A stretch of 64,000 nt of DNA from Euryhalocaulis caribicus (GTDB taxonomy: Bacteria; Pseudomonadota; Alphaproteobacteria; Caulobacterales; Maricaulaceae), in the NCBI RefSeq assembly GCF_000412185.1, contig NZ_ASJA01000015.1, positions 30,493-94,492 of the forward strand. The letters are read 5' to 3'. A model generated the notes under the pieces. The model made no database searches, was not told the origin of the DNA, and saw only the letters and a program-made list of their open reading frames with translations. Numbering within the stretch: the stretch's first letter is position 1; the number at the start of each line of letters is the position of its first letter. Positions 35,122 to 43,942 of the stretch are shown piece after piece. Both the position numbers and the translations under genes were made by a program.

Positions 35122-36634
35122 TGAACGCCTCCGCCCAGCGGATGGGTTTTACGGGTTCGAATTCTCCGGTTTCCGGCGCGGCCGGGGGCAGAACGCCGCC
35201 GGATTTCGCGGCCTCCAGCGCCGCTTTCCAGCCGGTTTCCGGTATCGGGTCGCCCTTGGGCGGTTCGGGCGGCGGGGCGATGTCCCCGGTGGCCGGTTCG
35301 TCGAAATCGGACGGATATTTGTTCAGGCCAAGCAGGATGTCGCCGTTTTCATATCGCTTGAAGCGGGCGTCGCGGGCCTCGCCGATCTTGCTCTGAACGA
35401 AGCCCGATTTCAGGGCGGCGGAAAGACCGCCTTCGCCTTCTATCTGCTGGAAAAGCGACCATGCAGATTGGGCGATTTCGTCGCTGAGCGTCTCGTGCAG
35501 GAAGGCGCCGCCGGCGGGGTCCTGAACGCGGCCCATATGGGATTCCTCGGCCAGCATGATCTGGATATTGCGGGCCAGCCGCAGGGCGAAGGCCGTGGGG
35601 TCGCCCGCGGCCTCGGTCAGCGGGCGGACGGTGATGGCGTCCGCGCCGCCGGCCGCGCCGGCAAAGGCGGCGGCTGTGGCGCGCAGGAGGTTGGTCCAGG
35701 CGTCCTTCGCGCTCATCATGCGGCGGGCGGTGATGGCGTGGATGTGGGGCGCGGCGTCCGCCCCGAAGGCTGTCGCGACTTGCGAAAACACCCGCCGGGC
35801 GGCGCGCAGTTTCGCAATGTTTTCATGCACATCGCTGTCCACGGCAAAGCGGATTTCCATGGTTTTCGCCGCCGTGTCCGGGGCGATCCCGGCACCGATC
35901 AGGGCGCGGAAATATTCCGCGGCCTCGGCCGCCATCCAGGCGATCTCCTGCGCGGACGTCCCGCCTGCTTCGCAGGCCAGGTCCGCGCGCACGGCGATGG
36001 TTTTGAGATCAAGTTGTTGTTCGGAAGCCCATTTTACGGCCTCGGCCAGCGGCGCTTCCCAGCCCTCACGGATGGCGCCGGAGAGCGCGCCGAGGGCGAT
36101 GGGGGAGAGGCCGAACCCGCCCTTGATGTCGGCGGGTTTCGCGCCGGAATTTTCCCAGTGCGCGGCGAGCAGGGCGGCGGAGGCGAGGCCGCCGTCGAAC
36201 TGCCAGACGCCGGCAAGATCCAGCTTCACGCCGTTCAGCGCGGCGGCCAGTTCATCGGCGTTGCGGGCGGATACGCCGCCATTGCCAAGACGCAAGGTGA
36301 GGGACGATGCGCCGCCTTCCAGCGCGGCGATCGCGGTTTTCGCGGCCTCTGCGGGCGTTCCGCCGGGGATGGGCGCGCGAATATCCCATGGAAGAAAGCG
36401 GTCGCGGATGGGCGCGGCGCCGCGAGTATAGGGCGCTTCGCCCGGCGCGCCGCTAGCGCCGCCTTCGGGCGCGTCGCCACGAAAGAAAACCGGGCCGCGC
36501 ACGATTCCGTCCGCGGTCTTTCTTGTAAGGCTTTCAAGAGGTTCGCCCTTCAGCGAGGCCTCGGCGAGGGCGCGCCAGTCATCCGCGCTGACGGGCGGAA
36601 ACTCGGCTGCGATGTGGGATGCGTCATCAGTCAT
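35114..36634 (-). CDS. mutA: Methylmalonyl-CoA mutase small subunit
   Basis: The 506-residue protein aligns in layout with the non-catalytic beta chain: an N-terminal stretch [26 protein letters not shown], a degenerate barrel, and [20 protein letters not shown]. It ends shortly after the barrel with a Pro-rich linker and no C-terminal cobalamin-like domain, so it is shorter than classic roughly 610-640-residue small subunits. It is the first gene of the mutase pair and its 3' end overlaps mutB. The large subunit probably needs it for a stable heterodimer. Confidence 0.92.
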   Translation of the reverse strand: MTDDASHIAAEFPPVSADDWRALAEASLKGEPLESLTRKTADGIVRGPVFFRGDAPEGGASGAPGEAPYTRGAAPIRDRFLPWDIRAPIPGGTPAEAAKTAIAALEGGASSLTLRLGNGGVSARNADELAAALNGVKLDLAGVWQFDGGLASAALLAAHWENSGAKPADIKGGFGLSPIALGALSGAIREGWEAPLAEAVKWASEQQLDLKTIAVRADLACEAGGTSAQEIAWMAAEAAEYFRALIGAGIAPDTAAKTMEIRFAVDSDVHENIAKLRAARRVFSQVATAFGADAAPHIHAITARRMMSAKDAWTNLLRATAAAFAGAAGGADAITVRPLTEAAGDPTAFALRLARNIQIMLAEESHMGRVQDPAGGAFLHETLSDEIAQSAWSLFQQIEGEGGLSAALKSGFVQSKIGEARDARFKRYENGDILLGLNKYPSDFDEPATGDIAPPPEPPKGDPIPETGWKAALEAAKSGGVLPPAAPETGEFEPVKPIRWAEAFNG

Positions 36635-36757
36635 TGGAGACTTGGTAGCGCGGGCGCCGGACCGGGGAAAGAGCGGGGATGAATCGCAAATAATCAGACC
36701 GGGTTCGCGGCGGAGCCATGATCAGGGCGACAACCAGAAACGAGGCCCCCGAAGATC

Positions 36758-37912
36758 ATGGACAGCTCCACCAATCTGCAAATGCCTTACCTGATGCCGT
36801 CACAGGCGCAGAAACATGTCACCGTCAATGAATCGCTGCGCAGGCTGGATGGACTGGTGCAGGCCAGCGCGGTCAGCCGCAGCATCAGCGAACAGCCCGC
36901 CGATCCGGCGGACGGGGCAATCTACCTGCTGCCTGCCGGTAAGACGGGCGCGGCATGGGACGGCTTCACCAATCACGCCATCGCCTATCACGTCGACGGG
37001 GCGTGGGAGCAGATTATCCCGCGCGCCGGGTGGCGCGTCTGGGTGGCCGACGAAGGCCGGTTGCTGGCCTGGGACGGGACGGGCTGGACGGGGGCAAACC
37101 CGTTCGACCAGGCGCTGAACGCTGCCGATACGCCACGTTTCAGCGGACTGGTTTCCCAGGCCGATGTGACCATAGAAACCCCGTCCAACCCGACGCTGGA
37201 TATCGTCCGCACGGGGACGGGCGCCGGCGCGGCGGGACGGGTGGATTTCTTCGCGCCGGACGATTCCGGGGCCAGCCAGATCATGGGGCGGATGGATTGC
37301 GTGGTGTCCGGCGACGCCGCCGGAGCGGAAACCAGCGCCTATCGCTGGTCGCTGAAGAATGGCGGGGCGTTCGGGCTGGGTCTGCAACTGTTCGCGACCG
37401 ATACGCGGTTCTACGCGCCGGCGGGGACGGAGCGTCTGCGGCTGGAGGCCGGGACGCTGCGGCCCGCCGCCGATGACGATATTTCCGCCGGGTCGGCGTC
37501 TTTCCGGTTCAGCGAGGTGTTTTCCGCGACCGGGGCGATCAATACCTCGGATGCGCGCCTGAAGACCGTGCGCGGTCCGTTGGATGCGGCCGAGCGCCGG
37601 GCGGCGCGGACCATTCTGTCGGCGGTCTGTCTTTACCAGTTCACCGATGCGGTGGCGATGAAGGGCGAGGACGGCGCGCGGCTGCACGCCGGGCTGCTGG
37701 CGCAGGACGTGGCGGCGGCGTTCGCGGCGGAGGGGCTGGACCCGGCCCGCTACGGCCTGTTCTGCGCCGATGCCGAGTTCGAGACCGACGAGGCCGGAGA
37801 AACCCGGCCCGTGATTGATCCCGAAACGGGCGAACCGGCGGTGCGATACGGCCTGCGCTATGCGGAGCTGATCGTCTTCCTGCTGCCTGTGCTGGCGGAG
37901 GCGCTGGCGTGA
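36758..37912 (+). CDS. Phage/GTA-like tail fibre: DUF2793 plus S74 intramolecular chaperone
   Basis: Residues 1-110 are a DUF2793 domain (MPYLMPSQAQKHVTVNESLRRLDGLVQ; GAIYLLPAGKTGAAWDG). A beta-rich fibre region follows, and residues 262-384 form a Peptidase_S74 chaperone with the autocleavage signature TSDARLK followed by a helical domain. S74 modules trimerise and then cut themselves off phage fibres or spikes. The gene overlaps an endolysin-like gene by four bases, followed by a holin. No capsid, portal or terminase genes are near, so this is an isolated tail/lysis cassette. Confidence 0.88.
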   Translation: MDSSTNLQMPYLMPSQAQKHVTVNESLRRLDGLVQASAVSRSISEQPADPADGAIYLLPAGKTGAAWDGFTNHAIAYHVDGAWEQIIPRAGWRVWVADEGRLLAWDGTGWTGANPFDQALNAADTPRFSGLVSQADVTIETPSNPTLDIVRTGTGAGAAGRVDFFAPDDSGASQIMGRMDCVVSGDAAGAETSAYRWSLKNGGAFGLGLQLFATDTRFYAPAGTERLRLEAGTLRPAADDDISAGSASFRFSEVFSATGAINTSDARLKTVRGPLDAAERRAARTILSAVCLYQFTDAVAMKGEDGARLHAGLLAQDVAAAFAAEGLDPARYGLFCADAEFETDEAGETRPVIDPETGEPAVRYGLRYAELIVFLLPVLAEALA

Positions 37913-38370
37913 AGACGGGACTGTTGGCGGACTGGCGGGCGGCGGAGTGGGACGCCCGGCGCTGGCCGGATTTCCGCGCCGCTGAGCTGGCCTGCAAGTG
38001 CGGCGGGCGGTTCTGCGGCGGGGAATATGTTCACGACCCGGTCTTTCTGGACGCGCTGCAGCGGATGCGGGACGCGCTGGGCGCGCCGGTGATCGTCAAT
38101 TCCGGGCATCGCTGCGCGCTGTGGAACGCCCATGTGGGCGGCGCGCCGGCGTCCGAACACAAGCGGATCGCGGCGGATATCCGCCTGGCCGGTCACGCGC
38201 CGGGGGCGCTGCTGCGCGCGGCGCGCGGGGCCGGATTTTCCAGCTTCGGCTTCTACCGGAGCTTCCTGCACATGGATCTGCGCCCCGGGCGGCGCTGGTT
38301 CGGCGGCGCGGCGGCGCGGCGCTTCTGGAGCCCGGTCATTATCGAGGAGGACATGGCGTGGTGGAAATAG
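37909..38370 (+). CDS. M15-type peptidase, probable endolysin
   Basis: The 153-residue protein fits the Peptidase_M15A/VanY-like fold used by phage and GTA endolysins. It has an N-terminal FRAAELACKCGGRFCGG segment, SGHRCALWNAHVGGAPASEHKRIAADIR with His and Asp ligands (SxHxxxxAxD), and the C-terminal LHMDLR His motif. These give the expected zinc site H-D-H. The substrate would be peptidoglycan stem peptides. No signal peptide is seen, so release would need the downstream holin. The start overlaps the fibre gene (ATGA-type junction). Confidence 0.9.
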   Translation: MKTGLLADWRAAEWDARRWPDFRAAELACKCGGRFCGGEYVHDPVFLDALQRMRDALGAPVIVNSGHRCALWNAHVGGAPASEHKRIAADIRLAGHAPGALLRAARGAGFSSFGFYRSFLHMDLRPGRRWFGGAAARRFWSPVIIEEDMAWWK

Positions 38371-38882
38371 CGGGGATGGGCGCTTCGGCGCTTTCGGGCG
38401 GGCTGTTCGGCCTGCTGGGCACGGTGGCGGGCCGGGTGATCGGCGTGTTCGAGCGGCGCGAGGCGCGGGCCGACCGGGCGCTGGAGATGGAGCACGACGT
38501 GCGCCGCTGGGGGCATGAGCAGGATTTGCAGGCCTTGCAGATGGAGGCGCGGCGGCAGGAGACCGAGGACGAGCTGGCGATTACCGCCGTGGCGGGGTCC
38601 TATGCCGGGCTCACCGCCTCGCTGAACGCGGAGGCGGGGATCGACGCGCCGGGCTGGGTCAACGCGGTGCGGGCGCTGGTGCGGCCCGTCATCACGCCAT
38701 TGCTCTGGGTGGCGGTGTTCATCGTCTTCTACCGCACGGCCAGCAACGAGGCGCGCTGGATCGCCGAGGCCGAACGCGCGGCGCTGATTTCCTATCTCGC
38801 CAATTCGGTGGTGTTCGCGGCGACGGCGGCGACGCTCTGGTGGTTCGGCGACCGGCCGCCGCACGGCTTCAAGAAAGAGTGA
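38358..38882 (+). CDS. GTA-type three-helix holin
   Basis: Translation probably starts at the GTG seven bases after AGGAGG, 13 bases inside the endolysin gene; a longer upstream frame there is a shadow. The 174-residue protein has an amphipathic Gly/Leu start (GLFGLLGTVAGRVIGVFERRE), a charged helical middle and hydrophobic helices near residues 110-132 and 146-166 (LISYLANSVVFAATAATLWWF). This matches the family named holin of 3TMs for gene-transfer release (PF11351). It should deliver the M15 enzyme to the periplasm. Confidence 0.85.
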   Translation: MVEIAGMGASALSGGLFGLLGTVAGRVIGVFERREARADRALEMEHDVRRWGHEQDLQALQMEARRQETEDELAITAVAGSYAGLTASLNAEAGIDAPGWVNAVRALVRPVITPLLWVAVFIVFYRTASNEARWIAEAERAALISYLANSVVFAATAATLWWFGDRPPHGFKKE

Positions 38883-38928
38883 TGGATGCGCTTAAGACTC
38901 GCCACAATTCGCGCTAAGAGTCTGCGCC

Positions 38929-39903
38929 ATGATTAATGCGCTCCTTCTCGCTTTCGCTCAGGCGGCCGCTCCGGCCGCCCAGGCCCCGTTCGAGCTTGGC
39001 GTTCCGGTCGATTGCGAAATCGGCGCGGACTGCTTCGTGCAGAACTATTACGACCACGACCCCACCGCCGACCGCACAGACTATATGTGCGGGCGCCTCA
39101 GCTATGACGATCACAAGGGCACGGATATCCGCGCCGGGTCGATGACGCTGATGGAACAGGGCGTGCCCGTGATCGCCTCCGCCGACGGCGTCGTGGTCGG
39201 CGCGCGCGACGGCGAGCCGGATATTTCCGTGCGCGAGCGCGGGCGCGAGGCGGTGCAGGGCCGGGAGGCCGGGAACGGGGTGAATATCCGCCATGGCGGG
39301 GGCTGGACCACGCAATATTCCCACATGAAGAAGGGCTCGGTCGCCGTGAAAGTGGGCGATCAGGTCAAGCGCGGCGACAAGCTGGGCGAGATCGGCCTGT
39401 CCGGGTTCACCGAGTTTCCGCATGTCCACCTGACCGTGCGCAAGGATGGCGAGCGTCTGGACCCCTATGTCGGGCGTCCGGGCGAGTATAAATGCGGCGA
39501 TCCGCGGGAGCCGCTGTGGACCGACGCGGCGCTGAAGGCGCTGGAATACCGGCCGACCGGCGTTCTGGCCGTCGGCTTTGCCGCAACCCAGCCCAAAGCC
39601 GAGCTGGCGCGCAAGGGCGTCTATGACGGGCGTGCGATCAGCCGCGAGCGGCCGCTGGTCTTCTGGGTGGATGCGTTCGGCGTGCAGAAGGGCGACGAGC
39701 AGAATTTCCGCATGAGCGGGCCGGAAGGCGTGCTGATCGACAACCAGCGGACGCTGGAGGAATCCAATGTTTCCTGGTTCGCGTTCGCAGGGAAAAAGGC
39801 CCCGGCGGGCGGCTGGACCCCGGGCGAATACAGCATGAAATATACGCTGGAGCGCGACGGCGTGCTGGTGGCCAGCAAGGACGCCAGCATCCGCATCGAC
39901 TGA
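38929..39903 (+). CDS. Secreted M23 (LytM-type) metallopeptidase-domain protein
   Basis: A short signal (ALLLAFAQAAAPAAQA) leads a 324-residue protein. The M23 domain (about residues 45-185) retains the zinc ligands His and Asp in DDHKGTDIRA, a His in TTQYSHMKKG and the HxH in FPHVHLTV, so it may be catalytically active against peptidoglycan. The C-terminal 130 residues form a beta-rich domain of unknown type. An inserted charged loop SVRERGREAVQGREAG interrupts the usual sheet. It lies 46 bp after the holin and may belong to the host rather than the cassette. Confidence 0.88.
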   Translation: MINALLLAFAQAAAPAAQAPFELGVPVDCEIGADCFVQNYYDHDPTADRTDYMCGRLSYDDHKGTDIRAGSMTLMEQGVPVIASADGVVVGARDGEPDISVRERGREAVQGREAGNGVNIRHGGGWTTQYSHMKKGSVAVKVGDQVKRGDKLGEIGLSGFTEFPHVHLTVRKDGERLDPYVGRPGEYKCGDPREPLWTDAALKALEYRPTGVLAVGFAATQPKAELARKGVYDGRAISRERPLVFWVDAFGVQKGDEQNFRMSGPEGVLIDNQRTLEESNVSWFAFAGKKAPAGGWTPGEYSMKYTLERDGVLVASKDASIRID

Positions 39904-39946
39904 CGGCGGCGCGCGGGGCGCGGGGCTTTCGGATTTTACTGGAAGC

Positions 39947-40021
39947 TGGTGCCGCAGGAGAGAATTGAACTCTCGACCTCACCCTTACCAAGGGTGCGCT
40001 CTACCACTGAGCTACTGCGGC
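39947..40021 (-). tRNA. tRNA-Thr (anticodon GGT)
   Basis: The minus strand folds as GCCGCAG acceptor / CTGCGGC, D-arm GCTCAGTGGTAGAGC, anticodon arm CACCC-TTGGTAA-GGGTG with anticodon GGT, and T-arm GAGAG-TTCAATT-CTCTC. The 3' ACCA is encoded. All stems pair fully. Confidence 0.96.
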
Positions 40022-40106
40022 GCTCGCGCGTTGAAGGCGTGCCCTATAACGCGCTCCGGGGCGGGTGAGAAGGCCCCTGCTGCGCATCGCGAAATCGTCC
40101 GTGCGA

Positions 40107-40120
40107 TTAACAGATTTTAA
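40107..40120 (+). promoter_or_regulatory. CtrA-box-like site (TTAA-N6-TTAA)
   Basis: TTAACAGATTTTAA lies 24 bp before the start of the propeller protein. The CtrA consensus in Caulobacter relatives is TTAA-N7-TTAA, so the spacer here is one base short. Its placement before a flagellar-like gene makes it worth recording, but the match is imperfect. Confidence 0.3.
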
Positions 40121-40144
40121 AGCCGCTCTGTTACACCGCTTCGC

Positions 40145-42913
40145 ATGGCGATCATTGGCTTCTCCCAGGACCTGTTGTCCAGCTATTATAATGCGCGCAT
40201 TCAGCAGAATGCGCTCAATAATGCGCTGGCGTCCGGGCGCGGGTCTTCGCAGGCCGGAAACGCCAACGGACAGGCCAAGCCGGGCGAGCTGCCGCCCTGG
40301 GACGTGCGGGGCGGGATCACCGGGCTGGACGAGTTGTCGCGCGACGTTCTGGGGTCCGGGCAGTTTTTCGAGGCCAGGGAATTTTCCGAATTCAGCGCCC
40401 CGGACGATCACAAGGATCTGTTTTCCCTGCACCAGGGATTGCGCCGGCTCTATGCGCTGGCCAGCGAGGCGTCCGAGGATTCGACCAGCGCCACGCGCCG
40501 CGCCTTCCTGGACCGGCGCTTCGGCGAAGGGCTGGAGCAGTTGCAGAGCTTTGTCGGCGATCTGGACCTTGAGGAGCTGAGCCTGGTGTCCAGCGCGGTG
40601 CTGGACGGGGTGAGAACGGATTCCCCGATCAAGCGCGGACAGAGCCAGTACACGACCGGCGTCATCCACAAGGGCGATTTCGACGCCGCGGTCGATGCGT
40701 TTCAGGGCAGCGTGCAATTCCAGATCGGCGTCACCAAGAATGGCGCGGAGACGGTGATCGATATTGATCTGGCCGATATGGGCGCGACAGAGCGGACGAT
40801 GGATAACGTCGCCGCCCACATCAATTCGAAGCTGGAGGCGGCGGGCGTCATCACCCGGTTCGAGCGGGTGAAGATTGGCGAGAAAAACGATGTCGGGGTG
40901 ATCCACGGCAATGATTTCGGCTTCCAGATTTCCGGCGTTTCAACCGAGAAGATCCGCTTCGACGCGGCGGGAACGCCGTCCGCCTACATGCTGGGCATAT
41001 CCGGCGGGACAGCCGGGCAGCTTTCCAAGATCGACGGTCTGACCGGGGTTCCCGAATATGATTTCATCCGGCGGCTGGCCATCGACGCTCCGGAGACCGA
41101 TGACGCGGAATTCGACGCCAAGGCGGTGATCGCCGAGGCCAGCAAGAACCGCAAGGCCGGGGAAACCGAAGAGGTCGAGGAAGAAGACCCGCCGGCGCTG
41201 ACCCCGCGCGCGGTGGCGGCCGCGCCGAACGGCGAAATCTATGCGCTGGTGGAGACAGAGGGCCCGGTGGGCGGAACCGCGCCCAAGGGCGCGCAGGATC
41301 TGATGCTGGTGAAATACGATTCCACCGGCAAGACGGTCTGGACGCGGGCGCTGGGCGCGGCGGACGAGGCCGGGGGCGTGGACCTGGCGGTCAGCGCCGA
41401 TGGCGGGGTGATCCTGACCGGCACGCTGGACGGGGCGCTGGGCGACACGCTGGACCGGGGCGAGGGCGACGCCTTCGCCGCGAAATACTCCGCCGACGGC
41501 TCCGAACAATGGCTGCAGCGCTTTGGCACCGGCGCGGCGGATCAGGTAACCGGCGTGAGCGTGGGCGATGACGGGACGATCTATGTCGCGGGAACCACGT
41601 CCGGCAATCTGGACGGGGCGGGCGATGGCGGCGGCAAGGACGCCTATATCCGCGCGTTGGGCGTGGACGGGACGCATCTCTATACCCGCCAGTTCGGCGG
41701 CGCGGGCGACCAGACGGCGACGGCGGTGGCCTTCGACGATAACGGCAATCTGGCCGTGGCGCTGAAAGATGGCGACGGCAACGGCTCCATCCAGAAATTC
41801 TCCGCCGCGGACGGGACCTCCGCCGCGCTGTGGAGTCACGATCTCGGCAATCTGAATGGCGGCTCCATCTCGGCGCTCGATTTCGACGGCGGGGCGCTCT
41901 ATGCCGGCGGCTCGGCCGGGCAGGCCTCCGATATCGCCGGGGCCAATCCGGGCCATTCCGGCGGCCGCGACGGTTTCCTGCTCAAGCTCGCCGATAACGG
42001 CGGCTCCGCGGCGCAGGACTATGTTTCCTTTGTCGGATCGCTGACGACCGACGAGGTCCGCGACATCGTGGTCGAAGACGGCGAGGTCTATCTGACCGGC
42101 AGCACCCGCGGGGCGATGTCCGGCGGCGGCGAGCTGACGGGCGAGTTGAACAGCTTCCTCAGCCGGATGAACGCGGCCGACGGATCGCTGGCCTACACCA
42201 CGCAGCTCTCCGGGCGCGGCGGGCAGTCGGAGGCGGTCTCCATCGCGATCGACCCGAAGGGCGACTCCGTGCTGGACCAGATCGGCCTGCCGCGCGGCAC
42301 GCTGGATTATGGCGGGTCGGAGCGGATTATCGACCACACGGCGGTGCGTCCGGGCGACAGTTTCACCGTGGCGGTGGATGGCGGCCGCGCCAAGACCATC
42401 ACCATCGAGGCGCGCGACACCTATCTGACCCTGACCTTCAAGATAAACGCGGCGCTGGTTCTGGACGGCAAGGCCAGCGTGGCGCGCTCCAGCGAAGGCA
42501 ACCGTTTGCGGATCGAGCCGCGCGAGGGCGTGAAAATCCAGATCGGCGCCGGGCCGGAAGGCAAGGACGCCCTGAAGGCGATGGGGCTATCGGCGGGCGT
42601 GGTCTATGAAGCGCCGGAGGTCGACGAGGACGACAAGGCCTCCGCCGCGCCGCCGCTTTATGGCCTCGACATCGATTTTGCCTCCGCGCTGAAGGAGAAA
42701 GACTCCGCCAAGGCGGCCGCGGCGATGCTGGGCGATGCGATGAAGACCGTGCAGGAAGCCTATCGCAAGCTGACCGCGCCGGACACGGACCAGTTCAAGA
42801 AGCCCAAAGGCCCGGTTCCGGCCTATCTTCAGGCGCAACTGGCCAACTTCCAGGCCGGTCTGGACCGCCTGAACAGCGGCGGCGGCGGAAGCGCGGCGGG
42901 GCTGCTTCTCTAG
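40145..42913 (+). CDS. Beta-propeller (SBBP-like repeat) protein with flagellar-hook-like flanks, possibly FlaEY-like
   Basis: The 922-residue protein lacks a Sec signal. Residues 165-290 and 735-820 each resemble flagellin/hook IN-type segments (TVIDIDLAD...TMDNVAAHINSKLEAAG and FTVAVDGGRAKTITIEARD...LTFKINAAL...GNRLRIEPREG). Between them, about 351-700 holds six or so propeller blades (LMLVKYDSTGKTVWTRALG; AFAAKYSADGSEQWLQRFG; GTIYVAGTTSG). The C-terminus is helical with a Gly-rich end. From memory the layout recalls Caulobacter FlaEY, a factor needed for normal flagellin production; that link is tentative. It stands alone between tRNA-Thr and an ABC pair. Confidence 0.75.
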   Translation: MAIIGFSQDLLSSYYNARIQQNALNNALASGRGSSQAGNANGQAKPGELPPWDVRGGITGLDELSRDVLGSGQFFEAREFSEFSAPDDHKDLFSLHQGLRRLYALASEASEDSTSATRRAFLDRRFGEGLEQLQSFVGDLDLEELSLVSSAVLDGVRTDSPIKRGQSQYTTGVIHKGDFDAAVDAFQGSVQFQIGVTKNGAETVIDIDLADMGATERTMDNVAAHINSKLEAAGVITRFERVKIGEKNDVGVIHGNDFGFQISGVSTEKIRFDAAGTPSAYMLGISGGTAGQLSKIDGLTGVPEYDFIRRLAIDAPETDDAEFDAKAVIAEASKNRKAGETEEVEEEDPPALTPRAVAAAPNGEIYALVETEGPVGGTAPKGAQDLMLVKYDSTGKTVWTRALGAADEAGGVDLAVSADGGVILTGTLDGALGDTLDRGEGDAFAAKYSADGSEQWLQRFGTGAADQVTGVSVGDDGTIYVAGTTSGNLDGAGDGGGKDAYIRALGVDGTHLYTRQFGGAGDQTATAVAFDDNGNLAVALKDGDGNGSIQKFSAADGTSAALWSHDLGNLNGGSISALDFDGGALYAGGSAGQASDIAGANPGHSGGRDGFLLKLADNGGSAAQDYVSFVGSLTTDEVRDIVVEDGEVYLTGSTRGAMSGGGELTGELNSFLSRMNAADGSLAYTTQLSGRGGQSEAVSIAIDPKGDSVLDQIGLPRGTLDYGGSERIIDHTAVRPGDSFTVAVDGGRAKTITIEARDTYLTLTFKINAALVLDGKASVARSSEGNRLRIEPREGVKIQIGAGPEGKDALKAMGLSAGVVYEAPEVDEDDKASAAPPLYGLDIDFASALKEKDSAKAAAAMLGDAMKTVQEAYRKLTAPDTDQFKKPKGPVPAYLQAQLANFQAGLDRLNSGGGGSAAGLLL

Positions 42914-43015
42914 AAAGTTTTGTTGAATTCGCCGCGGGCCGGTTGACCGCCCATCGGTGGATACTTATGTGTCCGGCTCAATATTTAACTCCCCGGTTTA
43001 ATTTGAGAGTCGTTT

Positions 43016-43942
43016 ATGCCGCCAGTCCTCTCCATTTCCGGTCTTTCGAAAACCTATCAGGGCGGCTTTCAGGCGCTGACCGATGTCGATCTGGAGATCG
43101 AGAAGGGTGAGATTTTCGCACTGCTGGGCCCCAATGGCGCGGGCAAGACGACGCTGATCAGCATTGTCTGCGGCATCGTCACCGCCACCGCCGGCAAGGT
43201 GACGGTCGATGGCCATGACATTCAGCGCGACTACCGCGTGGCGCGCTCCAAGATCGGGCTGGTTCCGCAGGAGCTGACAACCGATGCGTTCGAGACGGTC
43301 TGGGACACGGTCAGTTTTTCGCGCGGCCTGTTCGGCAAGGCGCCCGACCCAGCGCATATCGAAGCGACGCTGAAATCGCTGAGCCTGTGGGACAAGCGCA
43401 AAGAGAAGATCATGAATCTTTCCGGTGGCATGAAGCGCCGGGTGCTGATCGCCAAGGCGCTGAGCCATGAACCGGAAATCCTGTTCCTGGACGAGCCCTC
43501 CGCCGGGGTGGACGTGGATCTGCGCCGGGACATGTGGGCGCAGGTGCGGGCGCTGCGCGAAAGCGGCGTCACCATCATCCTGACCACGCACTATATCGAG
43601 GAAGCCGAGGAGATGGCCGACCGCATCGGCGTGATCTCTCAAGGCAAGCTGGTCCTGGCCGAGCAGAAAGAAACGCTGATGCAGCGCCTGGGCGGCAAGG
43701 AGCTGACGCTGCAATTGCAGGACCCGCTGAGCGAAATTCCGGCCGAGCTGGGCGAGTGGAATCTGACGCTGGGCGATGACGGCTATGCGCTGATCTACAC
43801 GTTCGACGCGAACGAGGAACGCACGGGCATCCCGTCCCTGCTGCGCCGGATCAGCGATCTGGGCATAGGGTTCAAGGACCTCAACACACGCCAGCGTTCG
43901 CTGGAGGAAATCTTTGTCAGCCTAGTGAGGAACGGCGCATGA
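43016..43942 (+). CDS. ABC transporter ATP-binding protein (YadG/CcmA-like)
   Basis: The 308-residue ATPase has Walker [16 protein letters not shown]-loop LVPQELTTD, signature LSGGMKRRV, Walker [14 protein letters not shown] and switch His in LTTHYIEE, then a C-terminal domain of about 80 residues typical of ABC-2 exporters. It overlaps the permease gene in an ATGA junction, so the two form a half-exporter like E. coli YadGH. Substrates of this class include lipids, polysaccharide and drugs; none can be assigned. Translation starts at ATG after a weak purine stretch (TTTGAGAG). Confidence 0.95.
   Translation: MPPVLSISGLSKTYQGGFQALTDVDLEIEKGEIFALLGPNGAGKTTLISIVCGIVTATAGKVTVDGHDIQRDYRVARSKIGLVPQELTTDAFETVWDTVSFSRGLFGKAPDPAHIEATLKSLSLWDKRKEKIMNLSGGMKRRVLIAKALSHEPEILFLDEPSAGVDVDLRRDMWAQVRALRESGVTIILTTHYIEEAEEMADRIGVISQGKLVLAEQKETLMQRLGGKELTLQLQDPLSEIPAELGEWNLTLGDDGYALIYTFDANEERTGIPSLLRRISDLGIGFKDLNTRQRSLEEIFVSLVRNGA

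Noticed and set aside
35090..36682. An open frame of about 530 codons on the plus strand
   Set aside because: It is antisense to the mutase small subunit and is Gly/Arg-rich without recognisable domains.
37998..38357. An N-terminal extension of the holin gene
   Set aside because: The extension is Arg/Ala/Gly-rich and lies out of frame across the M15 gene; the AGGAGG ribosome site and GTG at 38358 give a normal holin start.
42985..43001. A TTAA...TTAA pair before the ABC transporter, considered as a CtrA site
   Set aside because: The spacer is nine bases instead of seven and the adjacent genes have no cell-cycle link.
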